From the NCBI GenBank assembly GCA_040757775.1, contig JBFLWQ010000008.1:1-64000 (forward strand): a stretch of 64,000 bases of DNA. Direction: 5' to 3'. The first letter of the stretch is position 1; the number at the start of each line of letters is the position of its first letter. The notes beneath the pieces were generated by a model, which worked only from the letters and a program-made list of their open reading frames with translations, was not told the origin of the DNA and ran no database searches. The stretch comes from Thermodesulfobacteriota bacterium (lineage in GTDB: Bacteria; Desulfobacterota; UBA8473). Below, in pieces: positions 27,538-36,785 of the stretch. A program made the position numbers and the translations under genes.

Positions 27538-28311
27538 TTATATTTTACTATCAGCATTCAGGATGCTATCAAATACCCCATAATTAAGTCTCAAAGTGTC
27601 CTCCCCTAAAAGATTGGATCTTACCCATTTATATCCAAAATTTAGGAGTTCTACCTCGTTTTCTTTTATCCTTTCAATAAGTTCCCTTTCCATATCATTG
27701 ATATCAAAAAATCTTGTTTCAAAAATAAATCTTTTAAACTCGTCTAGGTCATAACATGCCATATAAAGCATTTTAGACATTTCTGGGTCAAGTTTATTCC
27801 CCTTCAGAAAGTAATCATGCAGGGTTATTTCCTCATAAGATCCATTCATTTTATCATAGAGATCGATCCCCTGATCCTTCTTCCACCCTTCTAGTGTCCA
27901 CAATTTTTCCTCTTTACATCCAAGACATGATTCCCCTTCCTTTATAACAAACCCTTGTTCTCCTGAAGGAGCGGGAAATACTGGATACATCCTGCATGAC
28001 CACGGCCTATCCTGGTATATCTTACACCCATCAAAAGTAACAAAAGGACAGACCTTATTTTTATCCTCCATCATCTTAAGTACTACTAAAGGCAACCCCT
28101 CTTCTGCCAAGAGTGATATGGTATACTCCTTTAAGAATTCCCCCGAAGAGAACCCCGTAGCCTTTCTCATCCTCAGGATATCATAAGGCATGAGAAAGAT
28201 ATTTATATCAGCGCAACAGGTGTTAAAACAGGGAATTTCATTATGACATGAAAATCTGAATCCGTCCTCCAGAGAAAGTATTCGGCGTTTTTCAGCATAC
28301 TCTTCATTCAT
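27538..28311 (-). CDS. YkgJ-family cysteine-cluster protein (paralogue)
   Basis: A 257-aa paralogue of the adjacent protein, with CHNEIPCFNTCC, CPFVTFDGCKIYQDRPWSC and an extra CLGC that the other copy has as CLGY. Both share the C-terminal MLYMA(C/S)YD(L/I)D(E/K)FK(R/K)F(I/V)FE text. Its position between aprA and qmoA suggests a role tied to APS reductase or Qmo, but that is inference. A hairpin terminator separates it from aprA. Confidence 0.75.
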   Translation of the reverse strand: MNEEYAEKRRILSLEDGFRFSCHNEIPCFNTCCADINIFLMPYDILRMRKATGFSSGEFLKEYTISLLAEEGLPLVVLKMMEDKNKVCPFVTFDGCKIYQDRPWSCRMYPVFPAPSGEQGFVIKEGESCLGCKEEKLWTLEGWKKDQGIDLYDKMNGSYEEITLHDYFLKGNKLDPEMSKMLYMACYDLDEFKRFIFETRFFDINDMERELIERIKENEVELLNFGYKWVRSNLLGEDTLRLNYGVFDSILNADSKI

Positions 28312-28333
28312 AGGCTGTTATCAAATAAAATGC

Positions 28334-28357
28334 GGGGGCGACTTTACAGCCGCCCCC
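28334..28357 (-). terminator. Intrinsic terminator after aprBA
   Basis: The 7-bp G/C stem (GGGGGCG, loop of 10, CGCCCCC) is followed on the minus strand by GCATTTTATTTGA. It lies 16 bases after the aprA stop and before the YkgJ-type gene, so it may end or attenuate the apr transcript. Confidence 0.6.
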
Positions 28358-28372
28358 ATAGATACATCTAGC

Positions 28373-30289
28373 TTAGATAATAGGAATCATCGGCCTATTA
28401 AATACGCTCCATTCCTTCTTATCAGCATCGTACTTTACATTTACAAAATGCTTCTCATTTTCATCCAGTTTCAGGTAATCGAACTTATAGTAGTATCCTG
28501 GCCATCTTGACTCTTTCCTGGCAAGCCTTGTCCTGGCGCATGCCTCGCCAACATAGTACCTGTGGATAGTCTCCCAAGCCCTCATAAGCTCATGTAGATC
28601 CGCAGCAGCAAGCTTCTCTATATCCTCTGCACAGAAACCCAACTTCCAGAGGGCGATCTCGAGCAGCTTGTCATTCGTTCCATACAATGTCTCCCATCCA
28701 CCAACGTACTCTCCCATTATCTTCTGCAGCCTGAAAAGGAAATTATGCGGGGAGACATATTCAGGATTCACATCGGAGCTCGTTGTATATCCGCATTTTT
28801 CTTCGAAGAAGGCAAGTGGTTTCAATATTGTTTCCTTTAATTTACCTATAGAAGCATCGGACACAGTTGGAGAATAGCCCTTCCTGTCATTGGCATATTT
28901 TGCCGCTGACTTTGCTGCTATCCTTCCCTGTACGTGTGAGCCACTTGAAAACTTATGCGCACATGCACCTACTCCGCAACCTGCTGTAAACAGACCCTTG
29001 ACAGTGGTCATACAGTTATACTGTTCAGGAAATGAATCAACATACTCTTTTGGCATCAGATCTTCAGCACCACAGGTCCATGAACCACAAGAGCAGGCAT
29101 GTGAACCTATGAAGACGGTGTCTGACAACTGAAGCTCCATCGGTTTTTCCAATGGGTCAACATTATGTGCAGCCCAGTTTGTAGCGCCTGCAATTGTCAT
29201 GTCGAGGAAGTCTTCCCATGCTTCGTTTTCAAACTCTCTTAACGCCTTCTTCAGTGCCTTTGGATCTGTTATCTCATTCTTGAGCCTTTCTGCCACTTTA
29301 TTTGTGTGCATGAGGAAGGGTATTTTGCCTTCCTTCGCGCAGAGTATCATCTCATAGTTTCGGAGAGCAGTTGGACAGGGCTTAGCACTTGCATAAGGTT
29401 CCCACGCCTTTAACTCTTCCGGATATCCACCAACGTATGCCCCGCCTTCGCCATTCGTTGCAGGCGTCTTAAAGAGCAGAAAGAAGGTTCCTACAGGACC
29501 ATAGGAATCCTTGAACCTCGGAGGAACAAATGTCACATCCATCTGTGTAAGCTCACCACCGGCCTGGAGTACAAGGGCATAGACTGATCCGCTAACAAAG
29601 GGGGGCATCCATGACCTTCCAAAAGCTTCAGCCTGAGACCTTGGCCTGAATACATGGACCGCACCACCCATCAGAGCGATAGTTGCCTTAGCCTTAAACA
29701 CATAGATCTTTTCTTCCCTGACGCTAAAACCAATTGCACCACAGACTCTGTCGGGTTCATTATCATCCTTTAGTAGATGTGTAATCATAACCCTTTCAAT
29801 TATCTGTCCTTTATCACCAAGGGTGGCCATAGCGTTCTTTGCTGCCTCTGCCACGATAATCTTGTAACTCTCGCCGGATATCATCACCTGCCATTCACCT
29901 GATTTTCGAAAGTTTCCTGCCTCATCCTTCCATATAGGAAGACCCCATTTATCGAAGTGTTTGACGGTCGAATCCACATGTCTTGCAACATCATAGACCA
30001 GGTCCTGTCTTGTCAGACCACACTGATCATTTGTCACATATTCAACAAACCTTTCCGGCATACGGGAATTCGCGGTTACCTTTCCATCCATTCCCATATA
30101 GGTATTAATGGCAGAAAGCCCCATTGCAACAGGACCGCTTCTGTCTATTGCAGCCTTGTCCACAAGAGTTACCTTTAACCCCAGCGGCTTTGCCCAATAT
30201 GCAGCTTCTACTGCAGCACCACAGCCAGCCATTCCTCCACCGAGTATCAATACATCAGTTTCCACAACTTCAGTTGCAAACTCTTTCAT
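28373..30289 (-). CDS. aprA: Adenylylsulfate reductase, alpha subunit
   Basis: The FAD-containing catalytic subunit reduces APS to sulfite and AMP in the cytoplasm. The FAD motif ILGGGMAGCGAAVEAAYWAK starts near residue 15, with ...RSGPVAMGLSAIN and ACSCGSWTCGAEDLMPKEY and GVGACAHKFSSGSHVQGRIA further on. It is 638 aa, near the usual length. It is transcribed from aprB with 16 bases between. Its partner Qmo lies downstream on the same strand. Confidence 0.95.
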   Translation of the reverse strand: MKEFATEVVETDVLILGGGMAGCGAAVEAAYWAKPLGLKVTLVDKAAIDRSGPVAMGLSAINTYMGMDGKVTANSRMPERFVEYVTNDQCGLTRQDLVYDVARHVDSTVKHFDKWGLPIWKDEAGNFRKSGEWQVMISGESYKIIVAEAAKNAMATLGDKGQIIERVMITHLLKDDNEPDRVCGAIGFSVREEKIYVFKAKATIALMGGAVHVFRPRSQAEAFGRSWMPPFVSGSVYALVLQAGGELTQMDVTFVPPRFKDSYGPVGTFFLLFKTPATNGEGGAYVGGYPEELKAWEPYASAKPCPTALRNYEMILCAKEGKIPFLMHTNKVAERLKNEITDPKALKKALREFENEAWEDFLDMTIAGATNWAAHNVDPLEKPMELQLSDTVFIGSHACSCGSWTCGAEDLMPKEYVDSFPEQYNCMTTVKGLFTAGCGVGACAHKFSSGSHVQGRIAAKSAAKYANDRKGYSPTVSDASIGKLKETILKPLAFFEEKCGYTTSSDVNPEYVSPHNFLFRLQKIMGEYVGGWETLYGTNDKLLEIALWKLGFCAEDIEKLAAADLHELMRAWETIHRYYVGEACARTRLARKESRWPGYYYKFDYLKLDENEKHFVNVKYDADKKEWSVFNRPMIPII

Positions 30290-30305
30290 GGTTACTCCTC
30301 CTTTC

Positions 30306-30749
30306 CTAATTTTTTGTCGGGAGCGATGTTACTCCCATTATGTCAGGCTCTCCTAGGAGCAATTGATTGTTTATATCCGCTGCATTTGCCTCAGGAAATC
30401 CTGCGAATGGAGCTATTGAACCCTCTGGTGTGGTCCTTATCGGATACTTAAACCTCTTTATCCTACCGTCCCTGAAAGTTATTGTCCACATGATATCTTC
30501 TGACCCTCTCAAGGGTGTTGATGCAGCACCAAGAGGCATAAAGTCTGCATAACCTCTCACATCCATAGCTTGCTGCGGACATATCTTTACACAACAGTAA
30601 CACTCCCAGCAATATGAAGGCTCCTGATTGTATGCCTTCATCTTCTCCTTGTCCAGAACCATAAGATCGTTAGGACATATATGCATACAAGCCGTTTTAT
30701 CCTGCCCTTTACAGCCGTCACATTTTTCCGTAATGACATAACTTGGCAT
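30306..30749 (-). CDS. aprB: Adenylylsulfate reductase, beta subunit
   Basis: This iron-sulfur subunit passes electrons to AprA. Two [4Fe-4S] motifs, CDGCKGQDKTACMHICP (with the AprB-specific insertion) and CWECYCCVKICPQQAMDVRG, and the characteristic C-terminal extension that wraps AprA (MWTITFRDGRIKRFKYPIRT) are all present in 147 aa. A clear AAGGAGG precedes the ATG. The region to the ferredoxin gene (about 197 bases) contains a TTTGTACC/GGTACAAA hairpin at 30901-30921 and probably the apr promoter. Confidence 0.95.
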   Translation of the reverse strand: MPSYVITEKCDGCKGQDKTACMHICPNDLMVLDKEKMKAYNQEPSYCWECYCCVKICPQQAMDVRGYADFMPLGAASTPLRGSEDIMWTITFRDGRIKRFKYPIRTTPEGSIAPFAGFPEANAADINNQLLLGEPDIMGVTSLPTKN

Positions 30750-30946
30750 AATCTTACCTCCTTAATAGTTTAAATTTCTAAAGATCCTTGTTTATACTAA
30801 GCCCTTTTCTACATACAATCACAGATATCCCCCTTTACCACCTCCCTTCATTGTCCCCACATATTAAATGTCCCATATTCTAATCTTTATTTATCAGCCT
30901 TTTGTACCTTCAGGGTACAAATATCTTCAAGATAATAAAACTGGCT

Positions 30947-31138
30947 TTATTCCTCCTCCACGGTAACTGCCCCGGTTTCACATACTTCCATACAGGTTTC
31001 ACAACCTAGGCATTCATCCTGGTTGACCGGATTTGATTTGCCATCTTCGCCCATCTCAAAGACATCCACGGGACAATTATCTATACAAGCACCGTCTCCG
31101 TCACACTTACCCTTATCAACTTTTACTACGTAACCCAT
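30947..31138 (-). CDS. 2[4Fe-4S] ferredoxin-like small protein
   Basis: A 63-aa ferredoxin with CDGDGACIDNCPVDVFEM and CLGCETCMEVCETGAV. The first motif has D/G instead of the usual xxCxxC spacing, giving C-x6-C-x3-C, so the first cluster may be a three-Cys or otherwise altered site. It sits between dsrP and aprB on the same strand, so it may carry electrons between sulfur-pathway partners. Confidence 0.85.
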   Translation of the reverse strand: MGYVVKVDKGKCDGDGACIDNCPVDVFEMGEDGKSNPVNQDECLGCETCMEVCETGAVTVEEE

Positions 31139-31211
31139 AGTCTGTATCCCCCCTTTTTTGTAATCTTACTTAAAATATATAATCAGTTAATCAAAACTTG
31201 AAAATTTCCTT

Positions 31212-32369
31212 TTATGCACCTATCTCTTCCTTAACTGCTATGGCTATCTTGTACAGAATTGCAAGTATCAGGAACCCCATTGCCCAAACCCCAAGGGTAA
31301 TAAATACCTCAGGGACTGTGGGTGAATATTCAAATACTCTACCTAAAGGCGATGGGATAAATCCGGTAACTATCAGGACAAACCCCTTCTCTATCCACAG
31401 GGAAAAGAACACTATCACACATGCCAATGCCAGGATACCCTCCCGCCTGCGTGTAACAGGGTTAATCAATAGGATAAGAGAAATTACCGCTAGTGAAACA
31501 GAAGTCCACATCCATGGTACCAGTTTTACATGTTCACCCAAACCGGCAAAGATATACTCAAAGTGATGCATGTGTTCTGGTATTTGACTGTAAAAGACAG
31601 TAAAGATTTCAAGCAGAACAAAAAACACATTAACTGACATGGCATAGGCAACGATCTTCCCAAGATTTTGAATGGCATCCTTTCCCGGGTCGAACTTTGT
31701 AAACTTCCTTACTATAAGGCTCAATAAGATCAGTAGGGCAGGCCCCCCTGCAAACGCCGAAGCCAGAAAACGGGGCGCCATAATAGCCGTAAGCCAGAAA
31801 CCTCTACCAGGAAGACCAGCGTAAATGAAGGCTGTTACCGTGTGAATACTGACTGCCCATGGTATGGAAATGTATATCAAGGGTTTTACCCAGGCAGGCG
31901 GTGGTACCGACTTTCGTTCAGAAGCCAGGACATTCCAGCCTATGAGAATATTTAGAAGGAGGTAACCGCTCAAGACAATAGTATCCCAGAAGAGGATCGA
32001 ACTGGGGGTAGGATGAAGTAGTAAGTTAAATGCCCTGGTCGGTTGACCCAGATCTGCAATAATAAATGTCACACACATAATAACGGAAGCCACAGCCACA
32101 AACTCACCCAGGATTGTAATCCTTCCGAATGCCTTGTAGTTATGCAGGTAATAAGGCAGGACCACCATAACCGCCGAAGCTGCAACACCTACAAGGAATG
32201 TAAACTGGGCAATGTAAAGCCCCCATGAAACATCCCTGCTCATACCTGTTATACCTAAGCCATAATTCCACTGCTGGAGATAGAAAATTGCACCTACCCC
32301 CATGACAGCAAGCAGACCAATCACTAAACCCCAGTATTTTTTACTTCCAATCAAAGCCTTTTCAAACAT
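31212..32369 (-). CDS. dsrP: DsrMKJOP complex membrane subunit DsrP
   Basis: An NrfD/PsrC-type membrane protein with about ten helices (385 aa), predicted to bind menaquinone. It shows the family text NYGLGITGMSRDVSWGLYIAQFTFLVG near the N-terminus. It ends the dsrMKJOP run and begins seven bases after dsrO. Confidence 0.92.
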   Translation of the reverse strand: MFEKALIGSKKYWGLVIGLLAVMGVGAIFYLQQWNYGLGITGMSRDVSWGLYIAQFTFLVGVAASAVMVVLPYYLHNYKAFGRITILGEFVAVASVIMCVTFIIADLGQPTRAFNLLLHPTPSSILFWDTIVLSGYLLLNILIGWNVLASERKSVPPPAWVKPLIYISIPWAVSIHTVTAFIYAGLPGRGFWLTAIMAPRFLASAFAGGPALLILLSLIVRKFTKFDPGKDAIQNLGKIVAYAMSVNVFFVLLEIFTVFYSQIPEHMHHFEYIFAGLGEHVKLVPWMWTSVSLAVISLILLINPVTRRREGILALACVIVFFSLWIEKGFVLIVTGFIPSPLGRVFEYSPTVPEVFITLGVWAMGFLILAILYKIAIAVKEEIGA

Positions 32370-32375
32370 AACTCC

Positions 32376-33143
32376 TCACACTATATAATAGATTTGAGGC
32401 CCTGTACCAAGGCCTGGTTTACGTCGAATGGTGTAATTGGAGTGAAGAATTTCCCTTATCTCCGAGTTGGAGTCTTCTACGTCACCGAAAACCAATGCCT
32501 TGTTCTTGCACGATTCGACACACGCAGGGATAAGACCTTTGGCAAGCCTTTCCTCACAGAAATTGCATTTTTCCACAACCCCCTTGGTCCTCGTTGGGAA
32601 GTCAGGATTAATCTTTTTGATAAAAGGCCTTGGGTCTCTCCAGTTAAAACTCCTTGATCCATAGGGACAAGCAGCCATACAGAATCTGCATCCAATACAA
32701 CGATGGTAGTCCATCATTACGATTCCATCTTTTCTTTTAAATGTAGCCTTCGTGGGGCATACTCTTACACAGGATGGATTATCACAGTGATTACAGAGTA
32801 TAATGGCAGGCCTTCCCTTCATTCCGCCCCCGATAAATCGGTGTTCCTGGTCTGGAAACGCATTCTCGTAAGACTCAGTCCAGATCCATTTGACCTCATC
32901 CTTTGGGTTGGCAATTTTAGGTACGTTATGAACACTATGGCAGGCATCGATGCAATCTGTGCATCCGTCCTTGCAATTCTTCAAATTAACAACCATACCC
33001 AATCTTTTTTCTAGCAAGACCCCTTTTTGAGCCGAAGCCTCTGCTATCTTGACTTTTGAAAAAATATCAATAACGGGTTTAGTCGCAACCCCCAATATGC
33101 CTAACCCACCTATCTTTAAGAATCCTCTTCTGTCGATTTTCAT
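32376..33143 (-). CDS. dsrO: DsrMKJOP complex iron-sulfur subunit DsrO
   Basis: A periplasmic ferredoxin-like subunit with four cluster-binding Cys groups (CNHCDNPSCVRVCPTKA, CIGCRFCMAACPYGSR, CNFCEERLAKGLIPACVESC and an N-terminal set). It starts MKIDRRGFLKIGGLGILG, a Tat signal. The ATG at 33143 follows GGAGGGGAGCAAGTT, so the frame open to 33179 is not used. It is 255 aa. The start overlaps the dsrJ stop by four bases. Confidence 0.92.
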   Translation of the reverse strand: MKIDRRGFLKIGGLGILGVATKPVIDIFSKVKIAEASAQKGVLLEKRLGMVVNLKNCKDGCTDCIDACHSVHNVPKIANPKDEVKWIWTESYENAFPDQEHRFIGGGMKGRPAIILCNHCDNPSCVRVCPTKATFKRKDGIVMMDYHRCIGCRFCMAACPYGSRSFNWRDPRPFIKKINPDFPTRTKGVVEKCNFCEERLAKGLIPACVESCKNKALVFGDVEDSNSEIREILHSNYTIRRKPGLGTGPQIYYIV

Positions 33144-33526
33144 AACTTGCTCCCCTCCGGTACGACATGGCAATTCCAACAGGTAGGTGTCACTTCAACA
33201 TAGTTGTGACACTTGTCGCAAAAATCAGCCTTATTTGAATGACAGTTTAAGCATGTATTGGAAAGACTCATATTATATTTCTTTCCATCAAGAGCTATGT
33301 AAGTCCTTTTATCATCACGGACAACGGAATTTCGCCAGTCATTTAACAGCTGCATGTGTTTGCTTCTCATATATTTAGTGGATTCTACACACTGTTTCTC
33401 ATTGCTAACAATTTTAAGTTCGGGGGCGGATGCGGCTTTCCCCCCAACTACATTATACCAGACAGGAAAAGTTATAAGGCAGAGGAATATGATTAGCCCG
33501 GCTACGATTATAGTTCTGTTATTCAT
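33140..33526 (-). CDS. dsrJ: Triheme cytochrome c DsrJ
   Basis: The periplasmic triheme subunit has three CxxCH motifs, CLNCH, CDKCH and CWNCH, all in the C-terminal third of 128 aa. An N-terminal uncleaved anchor (TIIVAGLIIFLCLITFPVW) holds it to the membrane. The start overlaps the dsrK end by eight bases and its stop overlaps dsrO by four, a tight coupled arrangement. Confidence 0.93.
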   Translation of the reverse strand: MNNRTIIVAGLIIFLCLITFPVWYNVVGGKAASAPELKIVSNEKQCVESTKYMRSKHMQLLNDWRNSVVRDDKRTYIALDGKKYNMSLSNTCLNCHSNKADFCDKCHNYVEVTPTCWNCHVVPEGSKL

Positions 33527-35147
33527 CCTCTATGTCCTCCTTTCCTGGCAGGGGTTCACCCCTAAGGTTCGTTTCTCTTTTCTTCTCCCCTTTCATCACC
33601 AGGGCATTTGCTACCATCTCATGTACGCCTGTAACCTCAACCCCGGGAGCCCAGTAGTCGCATACAGGTATGAGAGTAGCCCTGTCAATAGCGCAGACAC
33701 ATGCAAGACGGTTTACCCCGTACTTTTCCTGAACATACCTCACAGCATTTCCTCTTGGAAAACCTCCCCTTAATCTCATCTCCATATTTTCGTCGTTGCC
33801 CAATCCGGCACCACCCCCGCAGCAGAATGTTTGCTCTTTTATAGTATTTTCCGGCATTTCATAGAAATGGTTGCAGACATTCTTAATTACATATCGTGGT
33901 TCTTCTATAAGTCCCATAGCTCTAGCGGGGTTACAGGAATCATGGAAGGTTACTATCAGGTTGTCATTCCTGCTGGGATCCAATCTCAATCTGTTGTGCT
34001 TCATAAGGTCAGAGGTAAACTCCGTGATATGGACCATCTTTGTGGATTTGGCGTTCTCGAACCGCGTTCCAGTAATAGGAGAAGTTGGCACTTCAAGAAA
34101 GTCCGCAGGTCCATTCATCGTATCCATATACTGATGCATTACCCTCCACATGTGTCCACATTCTCCCCCAAGTATCCATTTTACCCCTAACCTCTTTGCC
34201 TCAGCATATATCTTGGCATTAAGCCTCTTTATCATCTCATGTGATGTAAACAAGCCAAAGTTTCCGCCTTCAGAGGCGTATGTACTCCAGGTGTAATCAA
34301 GGCCCAGTTCATGGAAGAGCATCATGTAACCCATGCAGGTGTAAGTACCAGGATCACCGAAGTAATCACCGGAAGGTACAACAAAGAGGATTTCTGCTCC
34401 TTTTTTATTAAGGGGAACATTTATCTTGATCCCTGTCAAATCTTCTATGTCGTCAGCAAAAAATTCAAGCGTATCCTTGAACCCATGAGGCTGTATACCC
34501 AAGTGATTCCCTGTCCTGAAACAATTTGCCACAGGCTCCATAGCCCAGTTGATGCCACAACCAAGTAAATGGAGAAGCTCTCTACCCATCATGGTAATCT
34601 CAGCTGTATCAATACCATAAGGGCAGAAAACCGAACAACGACGGCATTCGGTGCATTGATAAAAGTAGTAAAACCACTCTTTTATGACATCTTCGGTAAG
34701 CTCTCTCGCCCCTGCTAGTTTTCCAAATATCTTGCCTGACGTGGTAAAGTCCTTCCGGTACACTGATCTCATCAGCTCTGCCCTGAGGACAGGCATATTT
34801 TTGGGATCTCCAGAACCGATAAAGAAGTGGCATTTATCAGCACAGGCACCACATCTTACACATATATCCATGAAGAGTTGAAAAGAACGGTACTTGTCGA
34901 GCCGATCCTTGAACCCTTCTCGGACAATCTCCTTCCAGTTTTCGGGCAGTTTCCAGTCCTCATCGGTCGGTGACCATTCCCTCGGATTCGGCATATCAAG
35001 AATCTTAAGATTCTTGCCCTTTGCAGGATAACTATAAGTGCCCGGTTTAAAATCAACAGGGACATCCATCCACCCCTTTTTAGGAGGCTTATGGTCTATC
35101 CCCATAAGCTCATCAGGTTTCGGAACATTTGACAGGTCTTCTGACAT
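33519..35147 (-). CDS. dsrK: DsrMKJOP complex catalytic subunit DsrK
   Basis: An HdrD-like cytoplasmic subunit that reduces the DsrC trisulfide/disulfide. It has two [4Fe-4S] motifs, CVRCGACADKCHFFIG and CTECRRCSVFCPYG, and C-terminal CCG-type cysteine motifs, with HDSCNPARAMG then EQTFCCGGGAGLG, the site of the special catalytic cluster. It is 542 aa, the family length. dsrM precedes it by three bases. Confidence 0.93.
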   Translation of the reverse strand: MSEDLSNVPKPDELMGIDHKPPKKGWMDVPVDFKPGTYSYPAKGKNLKILDMPNPREWSPTDEDWKLPENWKEIVREGFKDRLDKYRSFQLFMDICVRCGACADKCHFFIGSGDPKNMPVLRAELMRSVYRKDFTTSGKIFGKLAGARELTEDVIKEWFYYFYQCTECRRCSVFCPYGIDTAEITMMGRELLHLLGCGINWAMEPVANCFRTGNHLGIQPHGFKDTLEFFADDIEDLTGIKINVPLNKKGAEILFVVPSGDYFGDPGTYTCMGYMMLFHELGLDYTWSTYASEGGNFGLFTSHEMIKRLNAKIYAEAKRLGVKWILGGECGHMWRVMHQYMDTMNGPADFLEVPTSPITGTRFENAKSTKMVHITEFTSDLMKHNRLRLDPSRNDNLIVTFHDSCNPARAMGLIEEPRYVIKNVCNHFYEMPENTIKEQTFCCGGGAGLGNDENMEMRLRGGFPRGNAVRYVQEKYGVNRLACVCAIDRATLIPVCDYWAPGVEVTGVHEMVANALVMKGEKKRETNLRGEPLPGKEDIEDE

Positions 35148-35150
35148 ATC

Positions 35151-36143
35151 TTACTCCTTTTCCACTGGCAGTCCAACTGCTTTCATTTTCTCTCTAAATT
35201 CGTCCTCGTAGGCTTCATATGTATGAACCTTCACAGGGTAATTCCAGGGGTTGACATGTCTTCGCATACGGTTGTTATTCGCCAGATTCCTGGTGGGACT
35301 GAGGAAAACTCCCCCCATATGCATGAGTTTGCTGAAGGGAAAGTAGGCAAGCAAGGTACATACAAGGAATAGATGGATATAGAAAGCCAGCCCAATCCCC
35401 TCAGGGACCACAGGATGAAAACTGAACAATCCAATAGCCAATTCCTTTACTTTAAAAATATCTACCTTATAAAAATGCCTCATAAGGACGCCGGAAAGTG
35501 CCACACCCAGGATAAGAAATAGAGGAAAATAGTCAGCAGCAAGGGAGATGTATCGAATCTGTGGAATAACTACCCTTCTGAGAAAAAGGTACGTCACTGC
35601 CAGCAAGATGATGATATCGGTCATGTAGAGTGTTGGCACCCCTATCTCGAACAATCCATCCATACTCTCAAACAGATTCACAAAGAAAGGTATGGGCTCA
35701 GTAAAGAACCTCAGGTGCCTTAAAAGAATCAAGAGAAAAGACCAGTGAAAGGCCAGCCCTGCCAGCCAGAGCCACTTGGTTCCCCCGTATACAACCCTCG
35801 GGCCATCCCTTAATTCGGCTCTTGTATTTCTGAAAAGGGAACGGAATAGAAGTACCTCAAGAACCATCCTTGCCATAACACCTAACACATTGTAAGGACT
35901 CTCAAGATTGTTTGCCTTTATCCATGGATGTGATTTCTGCTGACCACAGGTAGTGGGAATTCGGAAAGGGACAGGTGCCCTGGTCCATTTCCCAACACGA
36001 TATACGATTCCAACGAGGAAAACGAGAAGAGCCACATAGGGTATAACAATTCCAAAGAGGGAATTCAGTCCTACCACCCCCACTCCCATGAAGACAAGCA
36101 AAACAAGTATTACAACCGTGAACAGAGAAAACCATAGACCCAT
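35151..36143 (-). CDS. dsrM: DsrMKJOP complex heme b subunit DsrM
   Basis: A NarI-like membrane subunit of 330 aa with about five to six helices, containing spaced His residues for two hemes b. The C-terminus ends with a soluble tail (YPVKVHTYEAYEDEF). It is the first gene of dsrMKJOP. The RsbRD-like gene ends 70 bases upstream. Confidence 0.92.
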   Translation of the reverse strand: MGLWFSLFTVVILVLLVFMGVGVVGLNSLFGIVIPYVALLVFLVGIVYRVGKWTRAPVPFRIPTTCGQQKSHPWIKANNLESPYNVLGVMARMVLEVLLFRSLFRNTRAELRDGPRVVYGGTKWLWLAGLAFHWSFLLILLRHLRFFTEPIPFFVNLFESMDGLFEIGVPTLYMTDIIILLAVTYLFLRRVVIPQIRYISLAADYFPLFLILGVALSGVLMRHFYKVDIFKVKELAIGLFSFHPVVPEGIGLAFYIHLFLVCTLLAYFPFSKLMHMGGVFLSPTRNLANNNRMRRHVNPWNYPVKVHTYEAYEDEFREKMKAVGLPVEKE

Positions 36144-36213
36144 TTGCTACCACCTCATTATTTCATAGTTAGTTGCAAAGCCCTAAAAATTAAGAAGTCA
36201 GAGAATTCAGAAG

Positions 36214-36756
36214 TCAGTAGTCAGAAGGCAAAGATATATCCAGTTCCTGTTCTGAAATCTCACCTATCAGATTTACCCTTTCCAATAGCCTAAATGTCCT
36301 GTTTCTTATTTCGTTTACTCTGATTTGGTAAACCTTCTCCCTGCATTTCATATATGTGTTGAAGGCGAGAAGGGCGAGTTTATCTATTCGGAGCTCGAAT
36401 TCCAATAACTCCTCAAAAAGGTGATCTCCGCAAATTTCACCTCCCAATTCCTCTCTTATCGCACTCTTTAAATGAAAGACAAACGCCACGGCCTGGGCAG
36501 GAGAAAAATCCTGAATAGCCCTTATTTTGATAATCCTGTCGAGAAAGTCAGAGAGTTTTTCAGAGTCTCTACCACGGAGAAGCTCTTCATATATATCCTC
36601 TATCTCCAATAATATCGTATTTCCCACCGGATTAGCAAACTGATTCTTTTCGTGCTTCAAAAACCTTGAAGTATCAGGGGGATAAGTCTCCAGTATCATG
36701 TCAAACCACCTTTTCAGAATAGTGGCCTTCTTTTGTCTTAAAAAGTTTTCCAACAT
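36214..36756 (-). CDS. RsbRD N-terminal-domain-like protein
   Basis: This 180-aa all-helical protein resembles the RsbRD_N (sensor-globin-like) domain, with MLENFLRQKKATILKRWF, a DFLDRIIKIRAIQDFSPAQAV core and a long C-terminal helix. Proteins of this kind are known upstream of dsrM in sulfate reducers, with no proven function. The start is the ATG at 36756; the frame is open from a TTG at 36774. Confidence 0.7.
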   Translation of the reverse strand: MLENFLRQKKATILKRWFDMILETYPPDTSRFLKHEKNQFANPVGNTILLEIEDIYEELLRGRDSEKLSDFLDRIIKIRAIQDFSPAQAVAFVFHLKSAIREELGGEICGDHLFEELLEFELRIDKLALLAFNTYMKCREKVYQIRVNEIRNRTFRLLERVNLIGEISEQELDISLPSDY

Positions 36757-36785
36757 TAAAATATTCACCCACAAAGGGTTAAAGG

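Noticed and set aside
30901-30921. TTTGTACC/GGTACAAA hairpin as ferredoxin terminator
   Set aside because: The stem is only 8 bp, is not G/C rich, and no T-run follows on the minus strand, so it is not listed as a terminator.
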